Counted from the first letter of the stretch, positions 27,145-36,859 are shown. The stretch is 54,136 nt of DNA from Candidatus Latescibacterota bacterium (GCA_007136405.1 SLHA01000090.1:1-54136); one strand, 5' to 3'. A program made the numbers and translations. The notes: generated by a model not told the origin, from the letters alone.

Positions 27145-28209
27145 ATGCTGTACAGAAGGCATGATGCTGGTCTTGAGCTTGAGCGAATGGTAACCGTCCG
27201 CCACTCTGGGGTGCCGCGGTCTGATGGGCACGGCAAGGATCGGGAACTGCCGCCACTGACCTCGGAGAACCCGGCCATGAACATGGTGCTGCACCAGCTC
27301 GAACAGCTGGCTCCGGTCCAGGCAACCGTCCTGATACAAGGAGAGAGTGGGACCGGTAAGGAGGTGATTGCGCGGGCGTTGCATCACCACAGTCCGCGAC
27401 GCTCGGCGCCTTTTGTGCGAGTAAACTGCGCGGCATTGCCGGAAGGGTTGCTGGAGAGCGAACTATTCGGGCACGAACGGGGGGCCTTCACCGGCGCTAC
27501 ACGCCAGCGCCCCGGGAAGTTCGAGCTGGCTGACGGTGGCACGCTCTTCCTGGATGAGATCGGTGCTGCTGAACAAAAAGTCCAGGCTCGCCTTCTGCGC
27601 GTATTACAGGAGCGTGAGTTCGAGCGCGTCGGTGGAACGCAGACGCTGCGCGTGGATGTCCGGGTTATCGCCGCCACCAATGCTGACCTGCTGGAACGCG
27701 TCCAAACGGGGGGGTTCCGTGAGGACTTGTACTACCGGTTGAACGTCGTGCCGCTGCAACTCCCGCCGCTGCGGGAGCGCAGTGAGGATATACCGCGGCT
27801 GGCCCGCCACTTTGTGGAGCAGGCAGCGGTGCGCAACAGCCTGGCCGTGCACAGCCTCTCCCCGGAGGTACTGGAATGCCTGCAACGTTATCCATGGCCC
27901 GGTAACGTGCGACAGCTGGAGAATACCATTGAGCGCATGGTGGTCCTGGCTCAGGGAAACGTCATAACCATTGCGGATGTACCAGACGAACTTGCGGATT
28001 TCGCCGCCGGTGTCCCGGACCAGAACGCGTGGTCGCCGCATAGCTTTACCGAGGCTCGTAAGCGTTTCGAGCGGTCGTATCTGTGTCAGGCGCTGCGGCA
28101 GCATAACGGTGTGATCACCAGAGTTGCAGACGCCATCGGCATGTCACGGAAAAACCTGTACATGAAACTCGAACACCTGAAGATAGACTACGATCGTTTC
28201 AGGCGGTAA
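27145..28209 (+). CDS. Sigma-54-dependent transcriptional activator without receiver domain
   Basis: A 354-residue AAA+ bacterial enhancer-binding protein. After only ~50 N-terminal residues the central domain begins: Walker A GESGTGKE, the sigma-54-contacting GAFTGA loop, Walker B GGTLFLDEIG, then an arginine-finger region (FREDLYYRLNVVPL). The C-terminus carries a Fis-type helix-turn-helix (RVADAIGMSRKNLYMKL). There is no response-regulator, GAF or PAS domain, so control must come from a partner, as for PspF. ATG 27145 follows GAGGAGG. It ends 16 bp before the convergent TPR gene. Its targets are unknown. Confidence 0.9.
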   Translation: MLYRRHDAGLELERMVTVRHSGVPRSDGHGKDRELPPLTSENPAMNMVLHQLEQLAPVQATVLIQGESGTGKEVIARALHHHSPRRSAPFVRVNCAALPEGLLESELFGHERGAFTGATRQRPGKFELADGGTLFLDEIGAAEQKVQARLLRVLQEREFERVGGTQTLRVDVRVIAATNADLLERVQTGGFREDLYYRLNVVPLQLPPLRERSEDIPRLARHFVEQAAVRNSLAVHSLSPEVLECLQRYPWPGNVRQLENTIERMVVLAQGNVITIADVPDELADFAAGVPDQNAWSPHSFTEARKRFERSYLCQALRQHNGVITRVADAIGMSRKNLYMKLEHLKIDYDRFRR

Positions 28210-28225
28210 GGGGACAGGTTGCGGG

Positions 28226-29308
28226 TCAGGAGGGAGGCGACTCCGCTTCCAGAGCCTGCTGGAAGCGTTGCATCTGCTCTATTAAGTATTCGCGCTGGGT
28301 TCCATCGACCGGTTCCAGCTCAAGGGCGCGCCGCATCAAAGCCACGGCGCGATGAACCTGCCCCAACCCGAAGCAGACCTCCGCATAGGTGTCCAGGTAA
28401 CCGGGGTTGTCCGGTGATTTTTTCACCGCTCGTAAGGCCAGGGAGAGGGCGCGGTCAAGATTTCGGCCTGTTGCAGCATAGGACCAGGCCAGGTTGTTGT
28501 ACACATAGGCTTCGGTAGCTCCCAACTCGATGGCCCGTTCATAGTAACGAACGGCAAAATCGTGGGAACCTGCCTCGTAGCAGGCACCTGCCAGGCGAGC
28601 AGCTGCTTGTGAAGGGTCACTGGATACCGTGATCAGGCTGTCAAAAAACCCGGTCGCGGTTTCCGGGTCAGCCCGGCGCAGATGAAAAAGACCGGCAGCC
28701 AGCAGGAGTTCCGGGTGATTCGGCGCTTTCTGCAGGGCGGCATCCAGGATTTCCACCGCCTCCTGAGGCCGTTCCAGTTTTTCCAGGGTGCGGCTCAGTT
28801 CTGTCGTTGCGAGCATATCACCGTTCGACGTTGCGGCGGCATCCTGCAACGGACCAAGGGCCTTCTGGTACTCGCCTGCTGCGGCATGCAACCATCCCAC
28901 CGTGGTCAGCAGGATCGGATGGGGGGGATCCTGGCTTTCCAGTACAGGCGCCAACTGGTCCAGTGCAACGGTGTAGTTTTCGTGCCGAGCGCATATTTCG
29001 CGCAAGGCGCCATGCAGGCGCGTATTGGCTGGTTCGGCGCGCAGTCCCTTGACGAGCGTGGATACAGCTGCGTCAGGTTGGCCCAACCCGGTGTGGGCCA
29101 ATGCGGCTATCAGGTCACCCACGGTCGAGCGCCCCTTCTCCCTCCGGGCTCTCCGAACCTCCTGAAGTGCCCTGTCGTATCGTTCCACCTCCAGATAGGC
29201 TACAGCCAACTGCAGGTGATCCGGGCTGCGCGTAGCGCACTGCGGGTGATCTATGACAAAAACGGTAACCAGCAGGAAGGAAAAGCCCCAACGGGATCGC
29301 GTACCCAT
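28226..29308 (-). CDS. Secreted/membrane TPR-repeat protein
   Basis: A 360-residue protein with an N-terminal hydrophobic signal segment (WGFSFLLVTVFVI, residues 7-19) and about eight tetratricopeptide-like repeats across the rest. The clearest TPRs are AVRYYERAIELGATEAYVYN and the two after it, ending with ALMRRALELEP. It is the last gene of the wall-elongation operon, 3 bp after rodA, so a scaffolding role for periplasmic wall or envelope complexes is likely (inference). A lipobox is not evident; cleavage near HPQCA would leave a free or anchored periplasmic protein. Confidence 0.75.
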   Translation of the reverse strand: MGTRSRWGFSFLLVTVFVIDHPQCATRSPDHLQLAVAYLEVERYDRALQEVRRARREKGRSTVGDLIAALAHTGLGQPDAAVSTLVKGLRAEPANTRLHGALREICARHENYTVALDQLAPVLESQDPPHPILLTTVGWLHAAAGEYQKALGPLQDAAATSNGDMLATTELSRTLEKLERPQEAVEILDAALQKAPNHPELLLAAGLFHLRRADPETATGFFDSLITVSSDPSQAAARLAGACYEAGSHDFAVRYYERAIELGATEAYVYNNLAWSYAATGRNLDRALSLALRAVKKSPDNPGYLDTYAEVCFGLGQVHRAVALMRRALELEPVDGTQREYLIEQMQRFQQALEAESPPS

Positions 29309-29311
29309 ATG

Positions 29312-30553
29312 TCAGTACTCGTGCCGGTTGACATATACGTGCAACAATAGACCGATCGTCAGAAAACTGGCCACCAGAGACGAACCTCCGTAGCTGATAA
29401 AGGGGAGAGGCAGGCCCGTGACCGGCAAAATCCCGGTGGCCATGCCTACATTGACAAATACATGGAAGGCCAGCATGGCAGAAACGCCGACGGCAATCAG
29501 ACTGAGGAACCGGTTCTTCGCTACGGAGGCAATATACAGCGCTTTGATGATGATGAACAGGAAGAGCGCCAATACCACGATGGTTCCCACAAAACCCAGT
29601 TCTTCGCCGATGACGGAAAAGACGAAATCAGTGTGGCTGGCGGGTAGAAATTCATACCGTGTCTGCGTGCCTTCCAGGTAACCCTTTCCGGTGATTCCCC
29701 CGGAACCTATGGCTATTTTGGACTGGATGATATTCCATCCCGCACCGAGCCGGTCGCTTTCCGGGTCCAGGAAGCTGATGATGCGTTCCTTCTGATAGGC
29801 ACGCAACAGATGATCCCACAGGTACACCGTAATGAGGCCGGACGATAGGTTGAGGACAAACAGGCTCACGGTCACCCACAGCCGTCCAAGCACCAGGTGA
29901 ATCAGACCGGTGCTGCCCACGATGAAAATGGCGAACACATAAGGTGCCAGTTGTTCCCACAAAGGCTCGAATGAACAGACGACAGCCAGCAACGGGGAGA
30001 GCACGCAGAAGATGACAATGCTTGACATGCCGCCCCAGAAAAGCAGGGGAAAGAGAGGCGCCCCATACGTGATGGCGGTGCCAAGATCAGGCTGCCGGGC
30101 CACCAGTCCCATGGGTAGCACGGCCAGCAGGAACGCACCGATGAACACACGTGGCCGGTGATACAGTTCGGACCCGGTATCGCCCAGGTAGCGAGCCATG
30201 GCGATGATGACAGCAATCTTGGTAAATTCGGAAGGCTGCAGGCGAAGAGGCCCCAGGCGCAGCCAGCGGGCCGCGTCGTCACCGGTGCCCCACACCAGTA
30301 CAGCCACCAGCGTCAGCAGGCTAACCAGGTATAGCGGATACGCAACTGCATAGAGAAACTTGCTGGGTATGAGGATGACGCCTATAGCCAGCGCCAGGGC
30401 CACCACGGCAAACGTGGCCTGACGTTGCCAGGCACTCTGCAGGGCCGGAAGCTCGCTGTAGAACACGGCACTATAGACAGTGGTTATCCCCAGGAAAGCC
30501 AGCGCCAGTGCCGCGGCAAGCAACATCGGACTGGATTCGCGTAGCAGACGCAT
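29312..30553 (-). CDS. rodA: Rod shape-determining glycosyltransferase RodA
   Basis: A 413-residue SEDS-family peptidoglycan polymerase that works with PBP2 in the elongasome. About ten membrane helices are visible; family motifs include LQPSEFTKIAVI, RQPDLGTAI, the essential periplasmic KIAIGSGGITGKGYLEGTQ region and GLPLPFISYGGSS at the end. ATG 30553 follows CCGGAGAG; a longer frame overlaps the PBP2 gene and is not needed. It is ~40 residues longer than the E. coli protein, mostly in the central helices. It lies 19 bp after PBP2, the usual pairing. Confidence 0.95.
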   Translation of the reverse strand: MRLLRESSPMLLAAALALAFLGITTVYSAVFYSELPALQSAWQRQATFAVVALALAIGVILIPSKFLYAVAYPLYLVSLLTLVAVLVWGTGDDAARWLRLGPLRLQPSEFTKIAVIIAMARYLGDTGSELYHRPRVFIGAFLLAVLPMGLVARQPDLGTAITYGAPLFPLLFWGGMSSIVIFCVLSPLLAVVCSFEPLWEQLAPYVFAIFIVGSTGLIHLVLGRLWVTVSLFVLNLSSGLITVYLWDHLLRAYQKERIISFLDPESDRLGAGWNIIQSKIAIGSGGITGKGYLEGTQTRYEFLPASHTDFVFSVIGEELGFVGTIVVLALFLFIIIKALYIASVAKNRFLSLIAVGVSAMLAFHVFVNVGMATGILPVTGLPLPFISYGGSSLVASFLTIGLLLHVYVNRHEY

Positions 30554-30572
30554 CGATGCTCTCCGGAATAAT

Positions 30573-32369
30573 TCAGTGCAGTACCCAACCGGGAACCGGT
30601 GTGTGGGGGGGTTCCGCAGGGCGTTGCACCCGTAGGCCGCCGGTAGCGCGCTCTTGTTCGGAGGCAAAATGCGCCTCGAGCACCGCGCGCACTACCGGTC
30701 CGGCTACCGCGCCCCCGGTGCCGCCCTGCTCGACTACCGCGACAACGGCGATGGTCGGGGCATCGAACGGCGCAAAGGCAACGAACCAGGCATCGGAATT
30801 CGCTCCCGGAACCTGGGCGGTGCCCGTTTTGCCAGCTACCTGGACGCCAGGTAGACGGACACGGCTGCCCGTTCCCCGGGAACCATACACGACCCGCAAC
30901 ATGGATTCCCGCACGATCTGCAAGGTGCGTTGAGAAATCCCCGCTATTGCCTGGCGTGGCGGCGGCGTACCCAACAGATGCGGCGTGACCAGGTAACCGT
31001 CGTTGGCGATGGCGGCAACGTAGCGTGCCATCTGTATGGGCGTGACCAGTATGGCTCCCTGGCCGATGACAAGGTTCATCAGATGCCCCAGCGTCCATGC
31101 TTCGCGCTGACGATAGTAGTCCTTGGTGGGCAGCAGGCCGGTTGACTCACTCAAGCTCGATTGAATGCCAGTCGGCCGCCCGAAACCCAGCCGGTCAGCG
31201 AACAATCGCCAGGAGTCCATGCCCAGAAGGCGGGCCAGCTGCAGGAAATAGATATTGCAGGACACTTCCATGGCTTGCAGCAGGTTGAGGGCGCCATGAT
31301 TTTCGCGTCCGAGGCAACTGAAGACCACGTTGCCGACTTTGAGTGTTCCGGTGCACGCTGCGAATGTGCTCAGAGTGTCCGTTATGCCTTCTTGCAGTGC
31401 CGCAATGGCGGCTACCATCTTGAGCGTACTACCGGGCGGATAGCGCCCGTGGAGGGCGTGGTTGAGAAGGGTGGCTTCGCTTCGCAGGATGCGTTGCCGT
31501 TGTTCCTGGGCCTGGAAGGAAACGAAGGTGTTCGGATCGAAGCTGGGTTTGCTGGCCAGGGCCAGTACGGCTCCCGTCCGGGGATCCAGCGCCACGACGG
31601 CTCCAGCGAGCGTGTCCGGTAACGCGCGCTCGGCGGCCTGCTGTACATGCAGATCGATGGTCAGGTGAAGGTCGCGGCCGGGTACGGCGGGTTGTTCGCG
31701 GTCGGTGAACTCACGACGCTGCCGGCCGTCGGCACATACCTCGATAAAGCGTACGCCGTCGCGCCCCCGCAACACGTCCTCGTAGACTTTTTCGATGCCT
31801 GTTTTACCTACGAAATCACCGGCAACGTAGGTACTGCGGGATGCGCTGGTGCGCGGATCTTCCTGCAGTATGCCCATATATCCAAGCAGATGGGCGGCGG
31901 TGCTGCCGTGCGGATAATGCCGCTGGGCTTCGATCTCAATAGTCAGACCGGGCCAATCCGCCTTGAGCCGTTCCTCGACTACAGCCACGGTTCGGAAGGA
32001 CACATCCCGCTTCAGACGGATGGCACGGCGCCAGCGGCTGTACTGTCCGCCAAGGTCGGCATCGTCCAGGGCGGCGCGCAGGGCTTCCACGGTAGCCTCG
32101 TATTCCTGACGCGAGGACCGTTCCATCTGGATGGTGTAAAATGCCCGATTGCGGGCCAGGACCTCGCCGTCACGAGCGTATATGTGACCCCTCGGCGCCC
32201 GGATGCGTCTCTGGGCGATCCGGTTCTGGTCTGATTCGCGGGCATAGTCGGCGAACGTGGTGATCTGCAGGTAGAAGAGACGCAACGCCAGCACGGCAAA
32301 CAGCGCGTATACGATAACGATCAGAGCGACGAGTTTATTGTTGTGTTCGTCACGACTGAGCGGATTCAT
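30573..32369 (-). CDS. mrdA: Penicillin-binding protein 2 (elongation transpeptidase)
   Basis: A 598-residue class B PBP that cross-links lateral-wall peptidoglycan with RodA. One N-terminal TM helix (residues ~12-35), a dimerisation/pedestal region (APRGHIYARDG, VGKTGIEKVYE), then the transpeptidase with S314-x-x-K317 (in YPPGSTLKM), SxN at 370-372 (SCN) and KTG in VAGKTGTAQVPG. ATG 32369 follows AGGAC. Downstream rodA and upstream mreD give the standard mreD-mrdA-rodA order; mreB and mreC are not adjacent. Confidence 0.95.
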   Translation of the reverse strand: MNPLSRDEHNNKLVALIVIVYALFAVLALRLFYLQITTFADYARESDQNRIAQRRIRAPRGHIYARDGEVLARNRAFYTIQMERSSRQEYEATVEALRAALDDADLGGQYSRWRRAIRLKRDVSFRTVAVVEERLKADWPGLTIEIEAQRHYPHGSTAAHLLGYMGILQEDPRTSASRSTYVAGDFVGKTGIEKVYEDVLRGRDGVRFIEVCADGRQRREFTDREQPAVPGRDLHLTIDLHVQQAAERALPDTLAGAVVALDPRTGAVLALASKPSFDPNTFVSFQAQEQRQRILRSEATLLNHALHGRYPPGSTLKMVAAIAALQEGITDTLSTFAACTGTLKVGNVVFSCLGRENHGALNLLQAMEVSCNIYFLQLARLLGMDSWRLFADRLGFGRPTGIQSSLSESTGLLPTKDYYRQREAWTLGHLMNLVIGQGAILVTPIQMARYVAAIANDGYLVTPHLLGTPPPRQAIAGISQRTLQIVRESMLRVVYGSRGTGSRVRLPGVQVAGKTGTAQVPGANSDAWFVAFAPFDAPTIAVVAVVEQGGTGGAVAGPVVRAVLEAHFASEQERATGGLRVQRPAEPPHTPVPGWVLH

Positions 32370-32385
32370 AAGCCGTCCTGGCCAT

Positions 32386-32868
32386 CTATGCGGGCGTGAA
32401 ATGGCTGCGCAACAGCAGGGCCGCAAATACCAAGGCGCCTACGAGACTGCTGTACGCAGCCCGGCCGATGCTGTAACGGATCCAGAAATATGGGACATCC
32501 ATCCAGGCGACACCGCTGGAACCCAGGTAGAATACCAGACTGTAGACGAGTACTGTGCCGAAAATAAGGGCGAGCTGCACCTTGACATCATCGGCTACGA
32601 TGCCACTGCGGCAATACCCCACACCAAAACCTGTCAGGCCCATCAGCAGGGCATTGAGACCCAGGTCGGCCGGCATGTAGATATCCTGCAGGAAACCCAC
32701 GCCGAAACCCAGCAGGGCGCCCTGGGTGCTGCCTCCGCGCAGGGCGACATGGATGAGCACGACGAGAATCAGATCCGGCTTGATGGCTGCCAGTTCCAGC
32801 GCCTGTATCCAGGTTGTCTGCAGTACGAATGCCAACGCGAGCAGCAGTATGTTACGTAGGACACTCAT
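32386..32868 (-). CDS. mreD: Rod shape-determining protein MreD
   Basis: A 160-residue, very hydrophobic protein with five to six predicted helices, the normal size for MreD. The IKPDLILVVLIHVALRGG segment and GFGVGFLQDIYMPADLGLNA match the family's conserved second-to-third helix region. It links MreC/MreB to the RodA-PBP2 pair in the inner membrane. It starts one base after the transglycosylase gene ends and stops 16 bp before PBP2. Confidence 0.85.
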   Translation of the reverse strand: MSVLRNILLLALAFVLQTTWIQALELAAIKPDLILVVLIHVALRGGSTQGALLGFGVGFLQDIYMPADLGLNALLMGLTGFGVGYCRSGIVADDVKVQLALIFGTVLVYSLVFYLGSSGVAWMDVPYFWIRYSIGRAAYSSLVGALVFAALLLRSHFTPA

Positions 32869-34851
32869 CTATTCCGTATCTGCAGCTGGCATGATGCGCA
32901 GCCTGGTTCCTGCCAGCAAGGTGGAACTCGTACTCATGTTATTGTGCCGGGCCAGATCGCGGGCACGGACTCCGAACCGGCGGGCGACACTGTACAGGGT
33001 ATCGCCTCTGACTACGGTGTAGGTTTCTTCCTGTCCTCCGGTGCCACGGGCGATCAGCAGTCGCTGTCCCGGGCGGATCAGGGTGTCGGTGATCTGGTTC
33101 CAGCGCTGCAGCTCCGTGACACTGATCCCGTAATGCCGCGACAGCTCCCACAGCGTTTCACCCGGTGCAACGATATGGTATTGTCCATCTCCTTGATACC
33201 GCTCGTCACCGGTGACCTGCGGAGCGGTAGATTGCCGTGCCCGGGTCTCCACTGTTGCACGCTGCTCCACGACCACCAACTTGTCGCCTGGATGGATAAC
33301 CGTAGACCCCAATCCATTCCAGGTGCGCAGATCGCTTACTCGTACACCATACCGCTGGGCGATTCTGCTCAACGATTCGCCGGCTCGGACTGTGTGCTCC
33401 GTTCTGTTGCCGGCAGCTGCGCCACGCACGCCGGCGGCGCCGGGTACGTACAGCCTCTGACCGGGGTAAATACGGTTGGGGTTGGTGATGCTGTTGGCTT
33501 CGGCAATCAGCCTGCTGCTGACCCCGAAAGCGCGAGCGATGGAAGACAGGTTGTCGCGTGTTTGAACCACATACTCGTACAGTTCTGGGCGCGCTGACGG
33601 CGGCAAGGCAGCATAACGTTCCAGGAAGGTGGTCCCGTGTCCGGCGGGGACACGGAGACGGTATCCTCTGCCGGCTTCACCCGGAGGGGTGATACGCTGG
33701 CGTAGCTCCGGATTGAGTTGCCGCAGCGTGGCGTAGCTCTGGCCCATGATGTCAGCGGCAACGCGCAGGTCGATGTATGGCACATCCCGCGGTATGACGA
33801 CCTCGTCGTAAGCCACCGGTGTCTCGGGCTCTGGCGGAGCGAAGCCAAAGAGTTCCGGATTGCGGTTGATCACTGTGGCCGCCATGAACAGAGGCACGTA
33901 GTTTCTGGTTTCGCGCGGCAGACCCAGCTCCCAGTAGTTCCGGGTGCCATCACGGTCGATGGCGCGTCTCACCCTGCCCAGACCGGCATTGTACGCCGCC
34001 AGCGCCAGGCGCCAGTCATCCAGCTGCGCGTACAGGTACCGCAGATGATTGGCTGCAGCACGGGTCGATTTCACCGGATCCCGCCGTTCATCGATCCAGT
34101 GGGTCTGCTGCAGGCCCTCGAGCCGGCCTGTGTGCGCCATGAACTGCCAGATGCCGACGGCGCGGGCCCGTGAAAAAGCATGCGGGTTGAACCCACTTTC
34201 GATCATGGCGAGATAGAGCAGATCCTCAGGAAGTCCTGCTTCCCCGAGTATCTCCACGATCATGCCGCGATACAGACCGGCACGCTGCATCCATGCTTCC
34301 ATGGTGGCCCGGCCGCGTGTCTGGAAGAAATGAACGCTGGCGGCTACCCGGGCATTCACATCGATGGGCATGTCGCAGGACTGAGCAGCCTGGTGGATGC
34401 GGATCAACTGCGAAGCATCCGGGGAGAGATCCTGTACCCTTTCCTCGGACAGCCCCTGCAATAGCAGGGTCAGCGGACTGTCCGGCGACAGACGCTCCAA
34501 CTGCGGCAGCAACCGGAGATATTCATCCTCCACCCGGTGGGCCATGGCCTGTACCAGAGAATCCTGGCCAAGGTCCGGATCCATGGCTGCAAGCAGGTGC
34601 AAGGCCTCATCCAGTTCCATCTGCGCCGTGGTGAACAGGCTGCACAAACTAGCTTCCTGGGCTCGGAGCAAATGCCACTGTGCCCGCACTACCAGGTCCT
34701 CATGTCCGGAAACCGTCGCTTCAGGTGCGACGGTCAGCGTATCTGCCGGAAAATCCGCCGGCATCGACAGTTTGGCTGGCGGCCGTGAGGATCCGCACGC
34801 GGCTAATGCAATGGCGGCAGCACAAACCAGGGCGACTCGTCCCATACCCAA
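32869..34851 (-). CDS. MltD-like lytic transglycosylase lipoprotein with four LysM domains
   Basis: A 660-residue lipoprotein. The signal peptide ends in lipobox LAAC with Cys19. Residues ~200-330 are an SLT/MltD-type transglycosylase domain: catalytic Glu218 in AMIESGFNPHAFSRA, then GIWQFM and a LALAAYNAGLGRV motif. Four LysM peptidoglycan-binding modules follow (about 425-470, 485-530, 550-597, 605-655). It cleaves glycan strands to 1,6-anhydro ends in the periplasm. Its position directly before mreD, pbp2 and rodA suggests that it makes space for, or trims, elongasome products (inference). Confidence 0.92.
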   Translation of the reverse strand: MGMGRVALVCAAAIALAACGSSRPPAKLSMPADFPADTLTVAPEATVSGHEDLVVRAQWHLLRAQEASLCSLFTTAQMELDEALHLLAAMDPDLGQDSLVQAMAHRVEDEYLRLLPQLERLSPDSPLTLLLQGLSEERVQDLSPDASQLIRIHQAAQSCDMPIDVNARVAASVHFFQTRGRATMEAWMQRAGLYRGMIVEILGEAGLPEDLLYLAMIESGFNPHAFSRARAVGIWQFMAHTGRLEGLQQTHWIDERRDPVKSTRAAANHLRYLYAQLDDWRLALAAYNAGLGRVRRAIDRDGTRNYWELGLPRETRNYVPLFMAATVINRNPELFGFAPPEPETPVAYDEVVIPRDVPYIDLRVAADIMGQSYATLRQLNPELRQRITPPGEAGRGYRLRVPAGHGTTFLERYAALPPSARPELYEYVVQTRDNLSSIARAFGVSSRLIAEANSITNPNRIYPGQRLYVPGAAGVRGAAAGNRTEHTVRAGESLSRIAQRYGVRVSDLRTWNGLGSTVIHPGDKLVVVEQRATVETRARQSTAPQVTGDERYQGDGQYHIVAPGETLWELSRHYGISVTELQRWNQITDTLIRPGQRLLIARGTGGQEETYTVVRGDTLYSVARRFGVRARDLARHNNMSTSSTLLAGTRLRIMPAADTE

Positions 34852-34853
34852 TA

Positions 34854-35810
34854 TTATTCCTCCACCGGTACCAGGATTTGACCACGAATTCGCAATGCGT
34901 TGGGGAAGTTCCGTCTCAGGTTCTCGAGCGCCTGTTGGGCCTCGGAGTCGGTCCGGAAATGCCCCAACTCGATATTGTACCAGGGTGAACTGAACGTGAT
35001 ATCCACATCACTGCGTCTAAGCTGGTCCATCGCTCGTTGCTGAAGCTGTAGCGCTTCCTCGTATGCAAGCGTTTTGTCGAGCAGGACGCGCCAACCGAAC
35101 GCATGCACCATGACTGGAGGCACGGGCGGTGGAGGCGGTTCATCCGCATGCAGCAGCCCGGCGACGATTTCCGGGCCGACGGGTGTTTCCGGGGATGTAT
35201 CCGGCAGCCTGCGGTCTGTCTCGGCAGCCTCCTCCTCCGGAGCCATGGGCGCACTGACCACATAAGCTCCCGCAAATTCCGGACTGAGCCGGACCAGCCG
35301 GGCCCGCAATTCCTCAGCATCTGCGCGGCTGTCATACGCTCCGGCCCGGACGATGAACAATCCGCGCTCCGCCTGCACGACGACCGGTTCGTTGATCTGG
35401 TCCGCCAGTTCCTGGCGCCGTTGATGGGCGACACCAGGGTTGCTCAACGCCATCAGCTGCACTCTATGCACGATACGATGCTGAGGGGCGGCACCGGTTA
35501 CCCGGTGTGCGGGCGCACGCTCCGGGTCGGCGGCGGTAGGAGCTCCGGGTTCCATCGAACCGACTGTGCCCGCAGCAGGGGGGGAGAATCTGGGCTGAAT
35601 GATTAGCAGTTCCTCGTTCAGCGTCTGCGGATCGAACTCTTCAGGCAGCAGCCGGGCTCCCGCTGCGGGTTCCTGATCGCGCCTGGGCGGAGCCTGGCCG
35701 GCACAACCGATGTATAACCCGGCCTGGATGGAAAGCGTACCGGCGATCAGCGCAGGGGCAATCAGCCGTTGCCATAGTGTGCTTCGGGGTTGATGCTTGG
35801 GCGATATCAT
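34854..35810 (-). CDS. Double-SPOR-domain lipoprotein
   Basis: A 318-residue envelope protein. The N-terminus has a hydrophobic signal (APALIAGTLSIQAGLYIGC) with a likely lipobox cysteine. Two SPOR-like repeats are visible: VQLMAL... to ...GAYVVSAP (~120-205) and WRVLLDKTL... to the C-terminal RIRGQILVPV (~235-315), joined by a Pro/acidic linker (DEPPPPPVPPVMV). SPOR domains bind denuded glycan strands at sites of wall cleavage, which fits the transglycosylase gene 2 bp downstream. ATG 35810 follows CAGGAGAG and overlaps the mtnA stop. Confidence 0.85.
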   Translation of the reverse strand: MISPKHQPRSTLWQRLIAPALIAGTLSIQAGLYIGCAGQAPPRRDQEPAAGARLLPEEFDPQTLNEELLIIQPRFSPPAAGTVGSMEPGAPTAADPERAPAHRVTGAAPQHRIVHRVQLMALSNPGVAHQRRQELADQINEPVVVQAERGLFIVRAGAYDSRADAEELRARLVRLSPEFAGAYVVSAPMAPEEEAAETDRRLPDTSPETPVGPEIVAGLLHADEPPPPPVPPVMVHAFGWRVLLDKTLAYEEALQLQQRAMDQLRRSDVDITFSSPWYNIELGHFRTDSEAQQALENLRRNFPNALRIRGQILVPVEE

Positions 35811-36856
35811 GGCGTACTCTCCTGAGTCCAGCCGGCGAGTGCCGGCCTGAATGGAGGCCTGGCGATGCCGCGTTCGGAGATGATGGCCGTAACGAGGTGG
35901 TTGGGCGTGACATCGAAGGCGGGGTTGAACACCGGCACGCCCTGGGGAGCTGTCCACTGTCCCATACCGTGAGTGACTTCTTCTGGAGCACGTTCCTCGA
36001 TGGGTATCTGCTCCCCGTGGGCCAGGGACATGTCGAGCGTGGAAACAGGTGCGGCCACATACACCGGCACGCCGTGAGCGTCAGCCGCCACGGCCAGACC
36101 ATAGGTGCCGATCTTATTGGCCACGTCCCCGTTGGCGGCTATCCGATCCGCACCGACGATGACGCAGTGAATGTCCGTGCGCCGCATGACGGCAGCCGCC
36201 ATGTTGTCACAGATAACGGTAACCTCCACGCCAGCCTGCATCAGTTCCCAAGCTGTAAGCCGGCTGCCCTGCAGGAGGGGCCGGGTTTCGTCCGCATATA
36301 CATGGATCCGTTTGCCCTGTTCGCAGGCGGCATAGATCACACCCAGGGCCGTACCGTAGTCCGCCGTGGCCAGTGCGCCGGCGTTGCAGTGGGTGATGAC
36401 GTTGGCTCCGTCCGGCAGGAGTTCGGCGCCGTGGCGTCCCAGTGTCCGGCAGATACGGCGGTCATCCTGCCAGAGACGGTCGGCCGTGTCCAGCAGAACC
36501 TGGCACACCGTGGCCGGATCCTGTGCAGAGGCCTGATCGAGCTCTGCGCGCATCTGTTGCAGAGCCCAGAACAGGTTCACCGCGGTGGGACGCGTGGCGG
36601 CCAGACGGTCAATCCCGGCGCGCACCTGGTCCGCGAAACTAGCATCCCGGCACCGCGAGGCCTCCAAAGCTGCCAGGACCACTCCGTATGCGGCTGCCAC
36701 ACCGATGGCCGGCGCACCGCGCACGCTGAGCCGCTCGATGGCCTGGGCTACGGTCTCAACATCGTGGCAATCGATGTACTCCAGCACAGCCGGCAGGCGG
36801 GTCTGGTCCACAAGGCGCAGAACGTCATTTTTCCATACCAGCGTCTGCACGGGCAT
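35807..36856 (-). CDS. mtnA: S-methyl-5-thioribose-1-phosphate isomerase
   Basis: A 349-residue MtnA of the methionine salvage pathway, converting MTR-1-P to MTRu-1-P. Catalytic Cys (THCNAGALAT) and Asp (VGADRIAANGDVANKIGTY) motifs are present, as are RGAPAIGVAAAYG and the final phosphate-site region (VTPNHLVTAIISE). It is an odd resident in a wall operon: 3 bp after rsfS and overlapping the SPOR gene by 4 bp. No other salvage genes (mtnN/P, mtnK, mtnB-D) are in the window, so in this lineage the isomerase may serve a shorter MTA shunt (inference). Confidence 0.95.
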   Translation of the reverse strand: MPVQTLVWKNDVLRLVDQTRLPAVLEYIDCHDVETVAQAIERLSVRGAPAIGVAAAYGVVLAALEASRCRDASFADQVRAGIDRLAATRPTAVNLFWALQQMRAELDQASAQDPATVCQVLLDTADRLWQDDRRICRTLGRHGAELLPDGANVITHCNAGALATADYGTALGVIYAACEQGKRIHVYADETRPLLQGSRLTAWELMQAGVEVTVICDNMAAAVMRRTDIHCVIVGADRIAANGDVANKIGTYGLAVAADAHGVPVYVAAPVSTLDMSLAHGEQIPIEERAPEEVTHGMGQWTAPQGVPVFNPAFDVTPNHLVTAIISERGIARPPFRPALAGWTQESTP

Positions 36857-36859
36857 GCG

